Assembly: GCA_018907035.1 (NCBI GenBank)
Contig: JACCIC010000003.1
Location: 2,084,001 to 2,148,000, forward strand
Direction: 5' to 3'
Origin: Sycobia sp. Sy_11
Lineage: Eukaryota > Arthropoda > Insecta > Hymenoptera > Epichrysomallidae
DNA length: 64,000 nucleotides
Shown: positions 54,641-64,000 of the stretch, piece by piece
How the letters are laid out: each line of letters begins with the position of its first letter
Position numbering within the stretch: position 1 is the stretch's first letter
Notes under the pieces: generated by a model
Told to the model about the DNA's origin: nothing
Seen by the model: only the letters and a program-made list of their open reading frames with translations
Database searches by the model: none
Program-made: the position numbers and the translations under genes

Positions 54641-56000
54641 TTATACTTCAATCAATACAATATATGTAATATCTCTCATTGTCTAAAGTCATATTGAACG
54701 CATGAAATTTGTTTTTCAATTGTATAAAGGTTTTCTTTCCGTTTTTAAGTTACTTGAAGAAAAATTTTATAGTAGAAATTATTATTCAATTAAAAGTACA
54801 TAATTGTAGAACGCGGTACCAGATGAAGAAAAAAATTGTTGTAACATTAAAAAATGTAATATATGCAATAATTTATCTGTTATTGCAACGTGCCATTTCA
54901 TAAAACATAGTAAGTATTTTATAATTTATAATTACTGTATTTTTTTTTCTTTCATAATAATGTCTAAAAAATAAAAGTATTGCAGTACGTACTTGTTTTT
55001 TTTTAATTCATGGTTTAAACATTCTGAAATTCTAGACGAATGCAATAGACACAATACTTATACAAAATAGTTTTCAGCAATGCGATCATATCAAGAAAAA
55101 ATTGAAGGCAAATGAGTCCAATTAAAGTATGACTTTCTTATTTTTCTAAAGGTAACTGCTTGAGTACTTAGATAGAAAGTGTTATTTTACTCCCTTTCGG
55201 TAGTCCTAGGACAGCCCTAGAACACTCTGAGCAAGGGAAAATATCGTTTGGCATGTGGGAGCAAACTCGTTTAACGATGAGGACGAATTAGTGATCTGTT
55301 TTGCTCCCTTGTATCATAATATATTACTATTCCTGTTTCTTGATTAATAATTTATACATCCAATATAATATTTTCGTTTACGTTCAATTTCAGCTTTGGC
55401 TACCGAAGCCTTAGCGAATGGTGCAGACCAGGCCACTTTCAAATATTCAAGTAGTTGTGAGTGGTGTTACCGTTTCTCCGGAATAGGTTTTATCTGTTAT
55501 CCATGGTTTTATGACTAATTCTGATAATATAAAAAGGTTATTATTTGTAGCCACCGCGGGATCAGATAACTTGTATATTGAAAATGCTGATTTTAGAAAT
55601 ATTTTATTTATATACACGATGGATTACATGTCCGATTATTATGCTAATGCCGTTGACATGGTCAAAGTAAGTATAATTATTAAGAGTGCAAATTTATAAA
55701 ATCTAATTTTATAATAATAAATTAATAGTACTAATAACCCGGTCAAGAATTATTTTGTTTCAATAGGAATTAGAGAATAATATTTGTTGACTTTTCATAT
55801 TAAAAAAGAAACTGCTCTTCAATTGAACGTAATGAGAATAATATAATACTAATATAATAATAATATAAATAATATAATACATACATATAATAATTTTATA
55901 AATCTTTATTCACAATCGAAAATAATTTAAATTTTCATCAAAAATATTAAAATGACAATATAAATAGACAGATGAATACTTATAAATATTATAATATATT
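54640..56000 (+). pseudogene. Broken duplicate of the serine protease homologue gene (exons 1 and 2 only)
   Basis: The segment aligns by eye to about 58545-60090, covering 5' flank, exon 1, start and end of intron 1, exon 2 and the beginning of intron 2. The exon-1 equivalent is 54854-54909 (56 nt instead of 64). Its ATG (54854-54856) is followed at once by TAA. The exon-2 equivalent is 55394-55666. It lacks about 41 nt net relative to the intact copy, which shifts the frame, and it has an in-frame TAG at 55484-55486 where the intact gene has Trp. The catalytic-His region survives (a His codon before Gly-Phe), and the second half of the exon is very similar, with the exon-2 donor GTAAGT still present. 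No counterparts of exons 3 and 4 were found downstream. It is clearly non-functional as a protease-fold gene. Confidence 0.88.
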
Positions 56001-56959
56001 TTAATACAAAACATGAATATGTTGGAATGTAAAATCTTTTAAAATTTTCAACCAATAATATTTTAATATAATTAAATTTTTATTTTAATTAATCTTTGGA
56101 TTGAAAATAAAAATTTATAAATATGTTCTTCTCTGCATTGACTCAAATACCAATTAGACATAACCATTAGATATAAATATTATTTTATTATAAAATATTA
56201 ATTTCGGTTATTCTAATGCTTATCACTCCATAATCAACTCCTTCACTCTCATTAATAAAAGGCTTTTCTGTAATTCTGTAATTAACATTACAACTCTTTT
56301 TTATTTGTCATCGTCTCCTTCTCTGCTATATTAGCTTTTCTTTTATTTCTTAATTTATAGAACATTAACATAATTTTTTTTTTTGAAAAACAAACAATTT
56401 CATGTGTAATAAAAGTCAGGTAAATAATTAAAAATGGGAATAATAGAGATATATACGGTTTGAAAAGAATATGGACGAATCAAATAAAATCCGTCACCAA
56501 TACCTCACAGGCTTTCCTTTTGAGGTATATTTTTGAATCAATACGTTTCATTGTCCTGAGCTGAGACAATGGCTTAAAAGTTTTTGTTTTTGTTATTAAT
56601 TCGAATTTTGCAATGTTGAAAGTAATTGCAAACAAATATTATGTAAAATAAAGAGAATGATTTATAATTTGAATGAATAATTCAGATGTACAATAATAGA
56701 ATTTAATACCGTAACGTATTATAGATCATGAGAAATTCAATGATATGTAGGCAATTATCAAAGTAGAAATTTAGGTTCGTAGCACGATAGTTAAATTCGA
56801 CAAGTATCCAGTTTGTCGACTCAGAGACTTTTGTCCATATCCCTGTGCATTACTGTACACAAAGATATTTATCCTAACAATATTCATTTATATCAATGAA
56901 TCTAAAAACGTAAGGTGGAAATTGCATGGAATCGAAAAATAAATAAGAATTTACTATTT

Positions 56960-58060
56960 TTCTTGGAAATCGTGAAGGGATTGCTTCCTTACAAGAAAGG
57001 ATACTAGTATAAGGATACATAGTGGGCATCAAGTATGATTACAAAATTGCCCATCACGCTAAGTATATCAGCCTTGCGATGTCTTTCGATGGTCAAGAAA
57101 TGGAGTACTTCTGTCACTGTAAATCGTATCTAACGGATATTGAGGGCAATAAAGTGAACTATGACTGAGCTACCTGGTCCTGGTGTTATGTGTGATTGTT
57201 AATTTCTATAAAGATGTAACTTGCACAATATAAAAACACGTTTCTGTAAATATGCAACTTTCTATCGTTCTATCGATCCTAAATTTGCGCTAATGTATGT
57301 AGTCAGCTCGGGCAGAATCAAATGCGGACGGCAACCCAGTAATATTGGCCAGGTGACGAGCCTAAGTTTATTAGTGAAGCTCCGTCTACATTATCTCTAT
57401 TTCCAATTAAAGGTAGTCGTAGCAAATACAATTTTCCGTATAGGACTCACAAGTCTGTTGCACTGATAATGAGGCATGAACCAGCGGCCAAATGGCATGC
57501 CCAATCCTTGGTCATAACACGGAAATGACAAGATCCAAACCAAGTGTCCTATGAGTATGCGAATACCTGTCTGATAGTACCACCCTTGATTATTTTTTTG
57601 AATTTAATTTTTAATTTCGCATGTTAATGTTTTCCCAATCCATCAGTATGTAAATAGATGGTGGAGCGAAGATCCTTTGTTAGTTATTGATTTGAGTATT
57701 AGTAATTAGGTGCAGTTACTTGGCTCGGTTTCTGGCGAGAGAGTTACGCTTTGGGATTCACCAAAGAATCGGATGTAGAAAAGAAATATGGAACACAGAT
57801 CTCTCTGCTTAATTTGTCTCGTAATGGTCGGGGATTTAGTGTTTTATCCTGTGCCGAATAGTGAAGTTAAGTTTCTGACTGAATTCTCCTCGAAGCATAT
57901 ATGGAGTTCAAATGATAGGGAACCTAATTTGCATTGAGCTAGCAGGCAATAGTGTACAACATCTCTACGATGTTCATATTGGCAACGTACATACGTAGGA
58001 CTTACTTCAGCTTCGCCTTAGTTTCGTAAATATCGGTTCAGCATTCACTGTCGATTGTTG
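56960..58060 (+). pseudogene. Unidentified decayed coding-like stretch between the two protease-homologue copies
   Basis: I do not recognise this. The stretch is richer in G+C than its flanks and, on the plus strand, reads as a chain of open segments in shifting frames broken by stops. One run from about 57029 to a TGA at about 57167 contains a Cys-His-Cys cluster and a Trp-Ser-Trp-Cys just after the stop. Another lies at about 57221-57466, a third runs from about 57360 to 57530 in a different frame, and a fourth covers about 57720-57860. It could be an old gene or transposon relic inserted between the duplicates. It shows no serine protease motif. The strand is tentative. Confidence 0.25.
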
Positions 58061-58780
58061 TGTGCATATTTTCTATGGATACTATAATAAAGATTCGAAA
58101 CATTTTCAGCCTAATAATTTAGATTGATTACTCATATAAATGCACTTTCGTTCAGAGAATAGGAAAAATTGTATACGAAACTAGGTCAGAAAATTTAATG
58201 GCCTAAAATGTATGATTAGAGTCCGAGTTAAAACCAAGGAAATTCATTTCCTGGTCAGGGTTCATAATATACTATTAACGTCATAATTTAGCGCAAACTT
58301 TCGACCAGATAAAAAGAAAAAAAAATACATTTCATGAAATAATAATGATTCACCCATCCCAACCGATCGACTACCGAAACGATGTCAAAGTGGGTAATTT
58401 CTCTGCCGGAAAGAATGATCCACTTTTGTACCTAGTAATGTAATGTACTATTAATGAACAGCATAAACTTACTTAAGGTTTATTTTAAATCATTTTCACT
58501 CGATGTATAATGTATTCAGAATTTTAAATAAAACATTTATGAATATTTTTTATTTCAAGAATTATAATACATGTAATATATCTAATATATCCAATGATGT
58601 ACGATCATAATCTAAAAACATATTGACTATATGAAATATGTTTTTCAATCATCTGAAGGTTTTTTTCGTTTCTTGAATAACAAAAAAAAACCTTATATAT
58701 TAGCAATTATTATTCACTTAAAGATACTTAGTTATACAAGGCGCTACCGTAGTAAAGAAAAACTCTTTGCTACGTTAAAA

Positions 58781-60903
58781 ATGGTACGAAATATTTTATT
58801 GTTATTTCTGTCCATAATTTCTGCGAGCCATTTCATAGGACATAGTAAGTATTTCGTAATTTATAATTACATCTAAATATATATTTTTCTTCTTTCGTGA
58901 TACTAAAATCTGTAAGACTTATTCTCTATTCTCTATTCTCTATTATGCAAGACTTATTACTATTATTCTCTATTCATCTCTTAAAATCAATACTTCAAAA
59001 TTTTGGAAATTTTGAACAAATAAAATAGATACAATACTTGTACTAAATCCTTTTGAATGATACGATCACATCGAGAGAAAAAAAATTAAAAGGACCTAAG
59101 TCCAATGAATATTTTGACTGTGGAATGATTTTCTTTATCTTCTTAATGGAACTGTTTTAGTACTTAGATATACAGTTCTATTTGACTTCCTTTCCATAGC
59201 CCTAGAAAAATGTATTATATAGTCTAAGCATTTCAAAATATCATTTAGAATGGAACAGTAAATAAGATTATCGATGGTGCAAAATTAGGACCCTCATAAT
59301 ATGTATTATAATATATGTATCCCTTATAATATCACATAATCCTTTATAGGTTCAATATAGTATTTTTATTTCCTTTCAGTTTCCGCTTTGACTACCGAAG
59401 GTATAGCGAATGGTGTTCTGGCATATCAGACCGCTTTCAAATATCAAATTGGAATTTTGGGAAGGCCAAATGTTAATTTACCATACCAAGTACTTGCGAG
59501 TGGTGTTCTCGTTTCTCCGGGATGGGTTTTATCTGTTGCCCATGCTTTTATGGCAGATTCTGATAATATAAAAAGGTTATTATTTGTAGCCGCTGCGGGA
59601 TCAGATAACTTGTTTATTGAAAATGCTGATTTTAGAAATATTTTATTTATATACACAATGGATTACATATCGGATTATTATGCTAATGACGTTGCCATGG
59701 CCAAAGTAAGTATAATTATTATGAGTGCACATTTATAAAATTTTTAAATAATAAATTGTTAATACTGATAGTCCGGTCAAGAATTATGTTGCTTAAATAA
59801 GAATAACTTAATTAAAAAATAGTAATCATCAATGTTTCATTATACGTTATATACAACATATTACATTATACTTTATAAAATATTACTTATTACGACAAGA
59901 GATGAAAATAAATGTTGTCAAAAAAAAGTGTAAAGTCTAAGTGTAACCGTTCAAAACTGCCAAGTGGAGAGAATACTATACTACAGAGCGCAATAATATA
60001 AAACATTATTCGCGATGGGAAATAATTTAAATTTCCATCACGAACATTAAAATGAAATGATAAATAGACAGAGGAATACTTGTAAATAAAAAATGACTAG
60101 AAAGCCTTATTAATATGAAATGTTCTCACTTGATTTTCATCTATGTAATAAAAATAAAAATGTGTATCGTTTCTCAATGTTGAACAAACGCTTAAACTTA
60201 ATATGTATTTTGAATCTATTGCTCTGAAGAGGTATTCCTATAAACATAAATTTAGGATTATGATAAAATTATTTGTATTTTTAGACGCAGAGAGATTTTG
60301 CTCTAGGTTACAGAATCAATGTACTAGGTGTAGCACGACCTGGAGAGTTGTATGTTTCTAGATCTGGATTAGTATCAGGATATGGAAGTTCCCGAATTGT
60401 AGAGAGATTCTACGATGATAACTCGTACGATGTTATTCAAGTTGAGACTGATCGTAGATTAAGAAATACAACTGTAACAGTATACCCTCGTGAAGAATGT
60501 TCTCATCAATTTCCAGCTTACGTTAACGATAAATTTTGCGGCGTGTCCGTTCACATTGAATATCAATATACCGGCGCCTGTTTGGTAAATTTATTTAATG
60601 ATTCAATAGTTTAATAACTGAAAAAAGAAAATAGTTCAATGTTAAATATAAAGTCAAATGTATATATACATCGTAGAGCTAAATTTTTATGAAAACAATA
60701 ATCATTTTCAGGACGATGCTGGCAGCCCACTAGTCATTGATAATAAACTTGTAGGAATTTCAAGTGTAAGCTACGGCAACTGTGACGATACCGACGATGG
60801 CTCCTTATATACCGAAATGTCGGATTATTATGACTTTGTTCAAGCTGTGATTCAAAACGCGGAAGAATGGGATAATTGGAAAAAGTCCACTGTTAGAATA
60901 TAA
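58781..60903 (+). CDS. Secreted serine protease homologue (pseudoenzyme), four exons
   Basis: Predicted 293-residue secreted trypsin-fold protein. Exons are 58781-58844, 59380-59705, 60285-60584 and 60712-60903, all GT..AG, in phases 1, 0, 0 exactly as in the protease at 26.3 kb; exon 1 is 64 nt in both. Residues 1-21 form a hydrophobic signal-like segment. An in-frame extension to 58631 exists, but the 58781 ATG places the signal sequence at the N-terminus and matches the paralogue's exon length. His76 and Asp125 are kept, but the GDSGGP motif reads DDAGSP (231-236), so the nucleophile is Ala233 and the oxyanion-hole Gly is Asp. IVGG has become IANG (30-33). Both histidine-loop cysteines are Ala (61, 77), while four cysteines remain (202, 215, 229, 254). 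Proteolysis is therefore not expected. Insect serine protease homologues can act as cofactors or binding proteins; that role here is inference. Confidence 0.88.
58919..58979. repeat. Short tandem repeat (TATTCTC unit) in intron 1 of the protease homologue gene
   Basis: Three to four TATTCTC units plus a duplicated AAGACTTATT block. It is absent from the pseudogene copy's intron, so it arose after the duplication or was lost there. Confidence 0.7.
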
Positions 60904-60925
60904 GATTTATATGACAAACAACATA

Positions 60926-60931
60926 AATAAA
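60926..60931 (+). promoter_or_regulatory. Poly(A) signal of the serine protease homologue gene
   Basis: AATAAA starts 23 bases after the stop codon, in AT-rich sequence, implying a very short 3' UTR. Position fits; the cleavage site is not determined. Confidence 0.55.
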
Positions 60932-61377
60932 ACATATATAAAAAATTTCGATTCAGCTTGAAATGGCGGCTCTGCATTTCAATTAAATGAATTACTTCGA
61001 GTGAGGCTTATATAATTCAAGGCCTTATATAATTTTCACAGACATTGTTTTTAATTGTTAAATCCTAAATAGTAACTCAGACCTTGATCTTTTTAAATTT
61101 ACTGAAAGACAATTGAGTTAAGACTTCAAAGCAATGATTATTTTAAAATTTTTAGTTCACTTCATTTAGGTATTGATTATATCTCTTATTAATTTTCTTT
61201 ACTACTGGAAGGGTTTATAATATACTCTTTTCTCTGATAGCATTGTCATCACGGCCATTAATTTTTAATCATTAATACTTAATTAATTATATTAATTAAT
61301 AATATTAACTAAAGTGCTAGTTTACCGAGGCGACTTTTATGAAAACATTCCTATTCAGATCGTATTATATAAAATCC

Positions 61378-61567
61378 AGGTGCATTTGGACGACTAAAAA
61401 AGAAAGCTTATTATCCTGACCAGATGAATACGATGATTAGGTGTATCTGGACAACTTTCAGCCGATTTTCGTGCTCCGATGGGCCTTTATGATGTCAGGT
61501 ATTCCTGAACTATTTGTACGTATTTGCATAGTAAAATTCAATGTGCCGGTGCATCCAGACGATTTTT
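61378..61567 (+). repeat. Three dispersed copies of a short degenerate repeat
   Basis: AGGTGCATTTGGACGAC (61378), AGGTGTATCTGGACAAC (61439) and CGGTGCATCCAGACGAT (61547) share a common core, spaced 61 and about 108 bp apart. It may be the trace of a decayed tandem array. Not coding in any continuous frame. Confidence 0.55.
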
Positions 61568-62512
61568 AAAGGAAGTTTTGATATTAGGTCGAAAAAAATT
61601 CAATATCCATGTTATATTTCTAAACTATATTTTGAATACGATCGTTCTATATTATCATCTATTTTATCATACTGTTCATTATATGGTTCTTGTTAATTTC
61701 TAACAGTGATCTAGAAATAGGTTCTGAAAAATCAACATAAAATTTTCTTTATTTGTTTTGTAGCACAGATAATTGCTTAAGAAATCATATTTATTTACGG
61801 TTTTCTTTTTTTTTGCAAAGTTTCTTTTAATAGAATTCTAAAAGGTACCACAATAAGTATAAATATTAAATAATTACTGTTTATATAAAACATCACATAT
61901 ATCACTTGAAAAAATAGATTTTAAATTTGCATGAATGGTTCATACATATTTCGAGCTGAGAAAGTAAAACATTTTGACCTGTATAATGTTCGGCACCTGG
62001 CATCATTCTAGCTATAAAAAATGTTTTGATGTATACAAATTTTTGTACCTTTATAATAAAATGGAATATTTTCCTATAAAATTGATTTTATTATATGTTT
62101 GTAAATATAATTGTATGACTCCAGAAAAAAAAACTTTCTTAAAATATTGATAGATTCCCAATATTCATAGTTAAGTACAGGCCCACTTATAAAAAAAAAC
62201 GTTTATTGTTATGAAAACTGCAGAATGAAAAGTTTAGAACTTGCAGTAGAAGATTTTTTAATTTTAAATATTTTCTATGGTTATCTCAATTAATAAAACT
62301 AAATTAGAACTATATAATAGGTACTGTATTTGAAAATGTATAAATTAGGTATAATTGAAATAACAGAAATCTAATACTACTTGATTGGTATATTCAAAAT
62401 AAATATTTAAAATTATAATATTTTTACATAACTTTTAGAAATATAATGTAAATGGTGTAATACAATAGAATTTTTATATTAGGAATATATAATTATATAA
62501 GAATACTTATAA

Positions 62513-62515
<3 letters not shown>

Positions 62516-62566
<51 letters not shown>
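62516..62566. repeat. (TA)n microsatellite
   Basis: About 25 TA units. Confidence 0.97.
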
Positions 62567-62569
<3 letters not shown>

Positions 62570-64000
62570 ATTTACTCATAAAATTATGCAACTTTAATTA
62601 ATGATATCAGAATGATGATAAAGAGAAAATTTAATAATTAAATTATGTAGTCCCTTATTATAATCATAATATATGAATCTAACACCAGTTAATAATCCGG
62701 AAGATAGAGACATTTCTATGCTGATAAAGCTATGCTTGATTTTGGATAATGGAACCGATGTAATTTGTTCAAACCTACTCTATTGAATATATAGAATCAT
62801 CACGATGTGTCATCAATATCTAACTGCCTGTCATGTTCATAACGCTACCCTTGACACACGCCCAACATTTGACCTTGCGCTCGATATCCTACGACTGTCG
62901 TACTGTCGCAAGAGAATCATTTTTACATTATCTACTATTCTGATAATCAGTAGACAAAGCTACAAACGTTTCCTAATCAGGTAACATAATGAACATGGTT
63001 TTAAAGCATAGAAAACACTGCGATGCTGATGTGTCGTCTGGCGCCGTTCTGATGCCGAATTTCTATTACCAAAGTTTTTATGGCTTTACATAAAACGCAA
63101 ACCTTTCTTCTATGAAATTTTTAAATTCTCAATTAAAAATTATCTTGCTACTGATACAATCAACGCATCTGTATAGAGAATGGACGGAATATAAAATACT
63201 TTATTATACAAAACAATTCAGATCTTTAATATTGCTCTTTATATGTAATCTAAATTATGATGTCATACATATAATATTTATGAAATTAAATTTGTGTAAA
63301 TACATTACATTTTTTCTTTAATGATTGTATAATTTTTAATAATATTTAAAAGAAACATAATTTAAGTATTTACAAGATTAAATTTTAAAGGTCGAGTTAG
63401 AAAATTACCAATTGTAGACAATTAAAATTTTATTATTATATTGACAATCACTACATATCATTGCATAGAAATTAGTAGTCCACTATTTAGTCATAAGGAG
63501 ATAGTGGGCCTCGTAAACGAATTTTTTTTATAAATACGTTCTTTATCAAGTGATATACCTAAATATTGTGACTTTATGACTTTACCAACATACCTCCAAA
63601 TCAATGGGATTTATGGAACCAACAATTTTCTTACTTCAATATTCCTTACTTTCTCATTCAATTGAAGAAATTCATGGAATTCTCAATTCCTGAACAATAT
63701 TCAAATGTAATGCTGAAGTTTAATGGGTGTTAAGTACTATATACATATTATTCCCGGAGTCAGTCACATATTTCAGCGACCAATTTATTCTCGGCCGAAA
63801 ATTAGCTTAAATGATTCGTTGCTTCAAAGTGCTGAGGAGCGGAGCGATCGTCCCTTACGGCACATAATCTAGATCTGGCAACGCCAGGCACCCAAAATTT
63901 ATGAAAATGTTAAAACAATTATAAAAAAAAGTTTTATGGAATACATTTTGAATTTAAAAAAAAAATTGTTCAAACAAAAGTTGTAGATTCTATTTGAATG

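Larger units (their letters stand above)
60932..64000. other. AT-rich intergenic DNA downstream of the serine protease homologue gene
   Basis: Holds the short dispersed repeats at 61.38-61.57 kb and the TA array at 62.5 kb. No coding region supported to the window end. Confidence 0.6.

Noticed and set aside
58631..58780. Fifty-residue in-frame N-terminal extension of the protease homologue
   Set aside because: It would bury the signal sequence inside the protein. The paralogue at 26.3 kb has an in-frame stop just before its equivalent start, and the pseudogene copy shows no preserved coding in this part.

Overview
The window looks like nuclear DNA from an arthropod, most likely an insect and plausibly a hymenopteran (ant or parasitoid wasp). 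The grounds are two intron-containing trypsin-fold genes with GT..AG introns and AATAAA poly(A) signals, mariner-type transposon remains, very dense dinucleotide microsatellites (TA, GA/CT, GT), and a sharp mosaic of AT-rich DNA broken by CpG-rich, GC-rich islands. No ribosomal, bacterial or organellar gene was recognised. The order-level assignment is inference.

Layout. About 1-26 kb is intergenic: AT-rich DNA alternates with CpG-rich islands (about 2.6-5.0, 8.95-9.75, 13.0-13.95, 15.9-17.4, 18.8-19.8, 21.5-21.95 and 23.5-23.9 kb). It also holds a foldback element candidate at 10.2-10.6 kb and a decayed mariner fragment at 20.4-20.7 kb. The first protein gene, a four-exon secreted S1 serine protease with an intact His-Asp-Ser triad, spans 26.3-28.9 kb. 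From 29 to 54.6 kb there is no convincing protein gene. That stretch holds GC-rich islands (33.8-34.6, 35.3-37.7, 47.6-48.8, 50.4-51.3 kb), a dense microsatellite cluster (39.5-41.0 kb), an internally deleted mariner element with recognisable terminal repeats (43.6-44.7 kb), tRNA/SINE-like fragments, and a near-perfect 38-bp inverted repeat at 53.94-54.09 kb.

The right end (54.6-60.9 kb) carries a diverged duplication of the same protease family. A broken copy (54.6-56.0 kb) has a stop directly after its start codon, a deletion/frameshift and a second stop, and lacks exons 3 and 4. It is followed by an unidentified decayed coding-like stretch (about 57.0-58.0 kb) and then by an intact four-exon gene (58.8-60.9 kb). 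That intact gene encodes a serine protease homologue: its catalytic serine is replaced by alanine, an oxyanion-hole glycine by aspartate, and both cysteines of the histidine-loop disulfide by alanine.

How the genes relate. The active-type protease and the homologue have identical intron phases (1, 0, 0), equivalent intron positions and a first exon of exactly 64 nt. They are therefore members of one small family whose copies have become, respectively, a likely active enzyme, a pseudoenzyme and a pseudogene. Most other long open frames in the window come from simple repeats or CpG-rich islands and are not annotated as genes.
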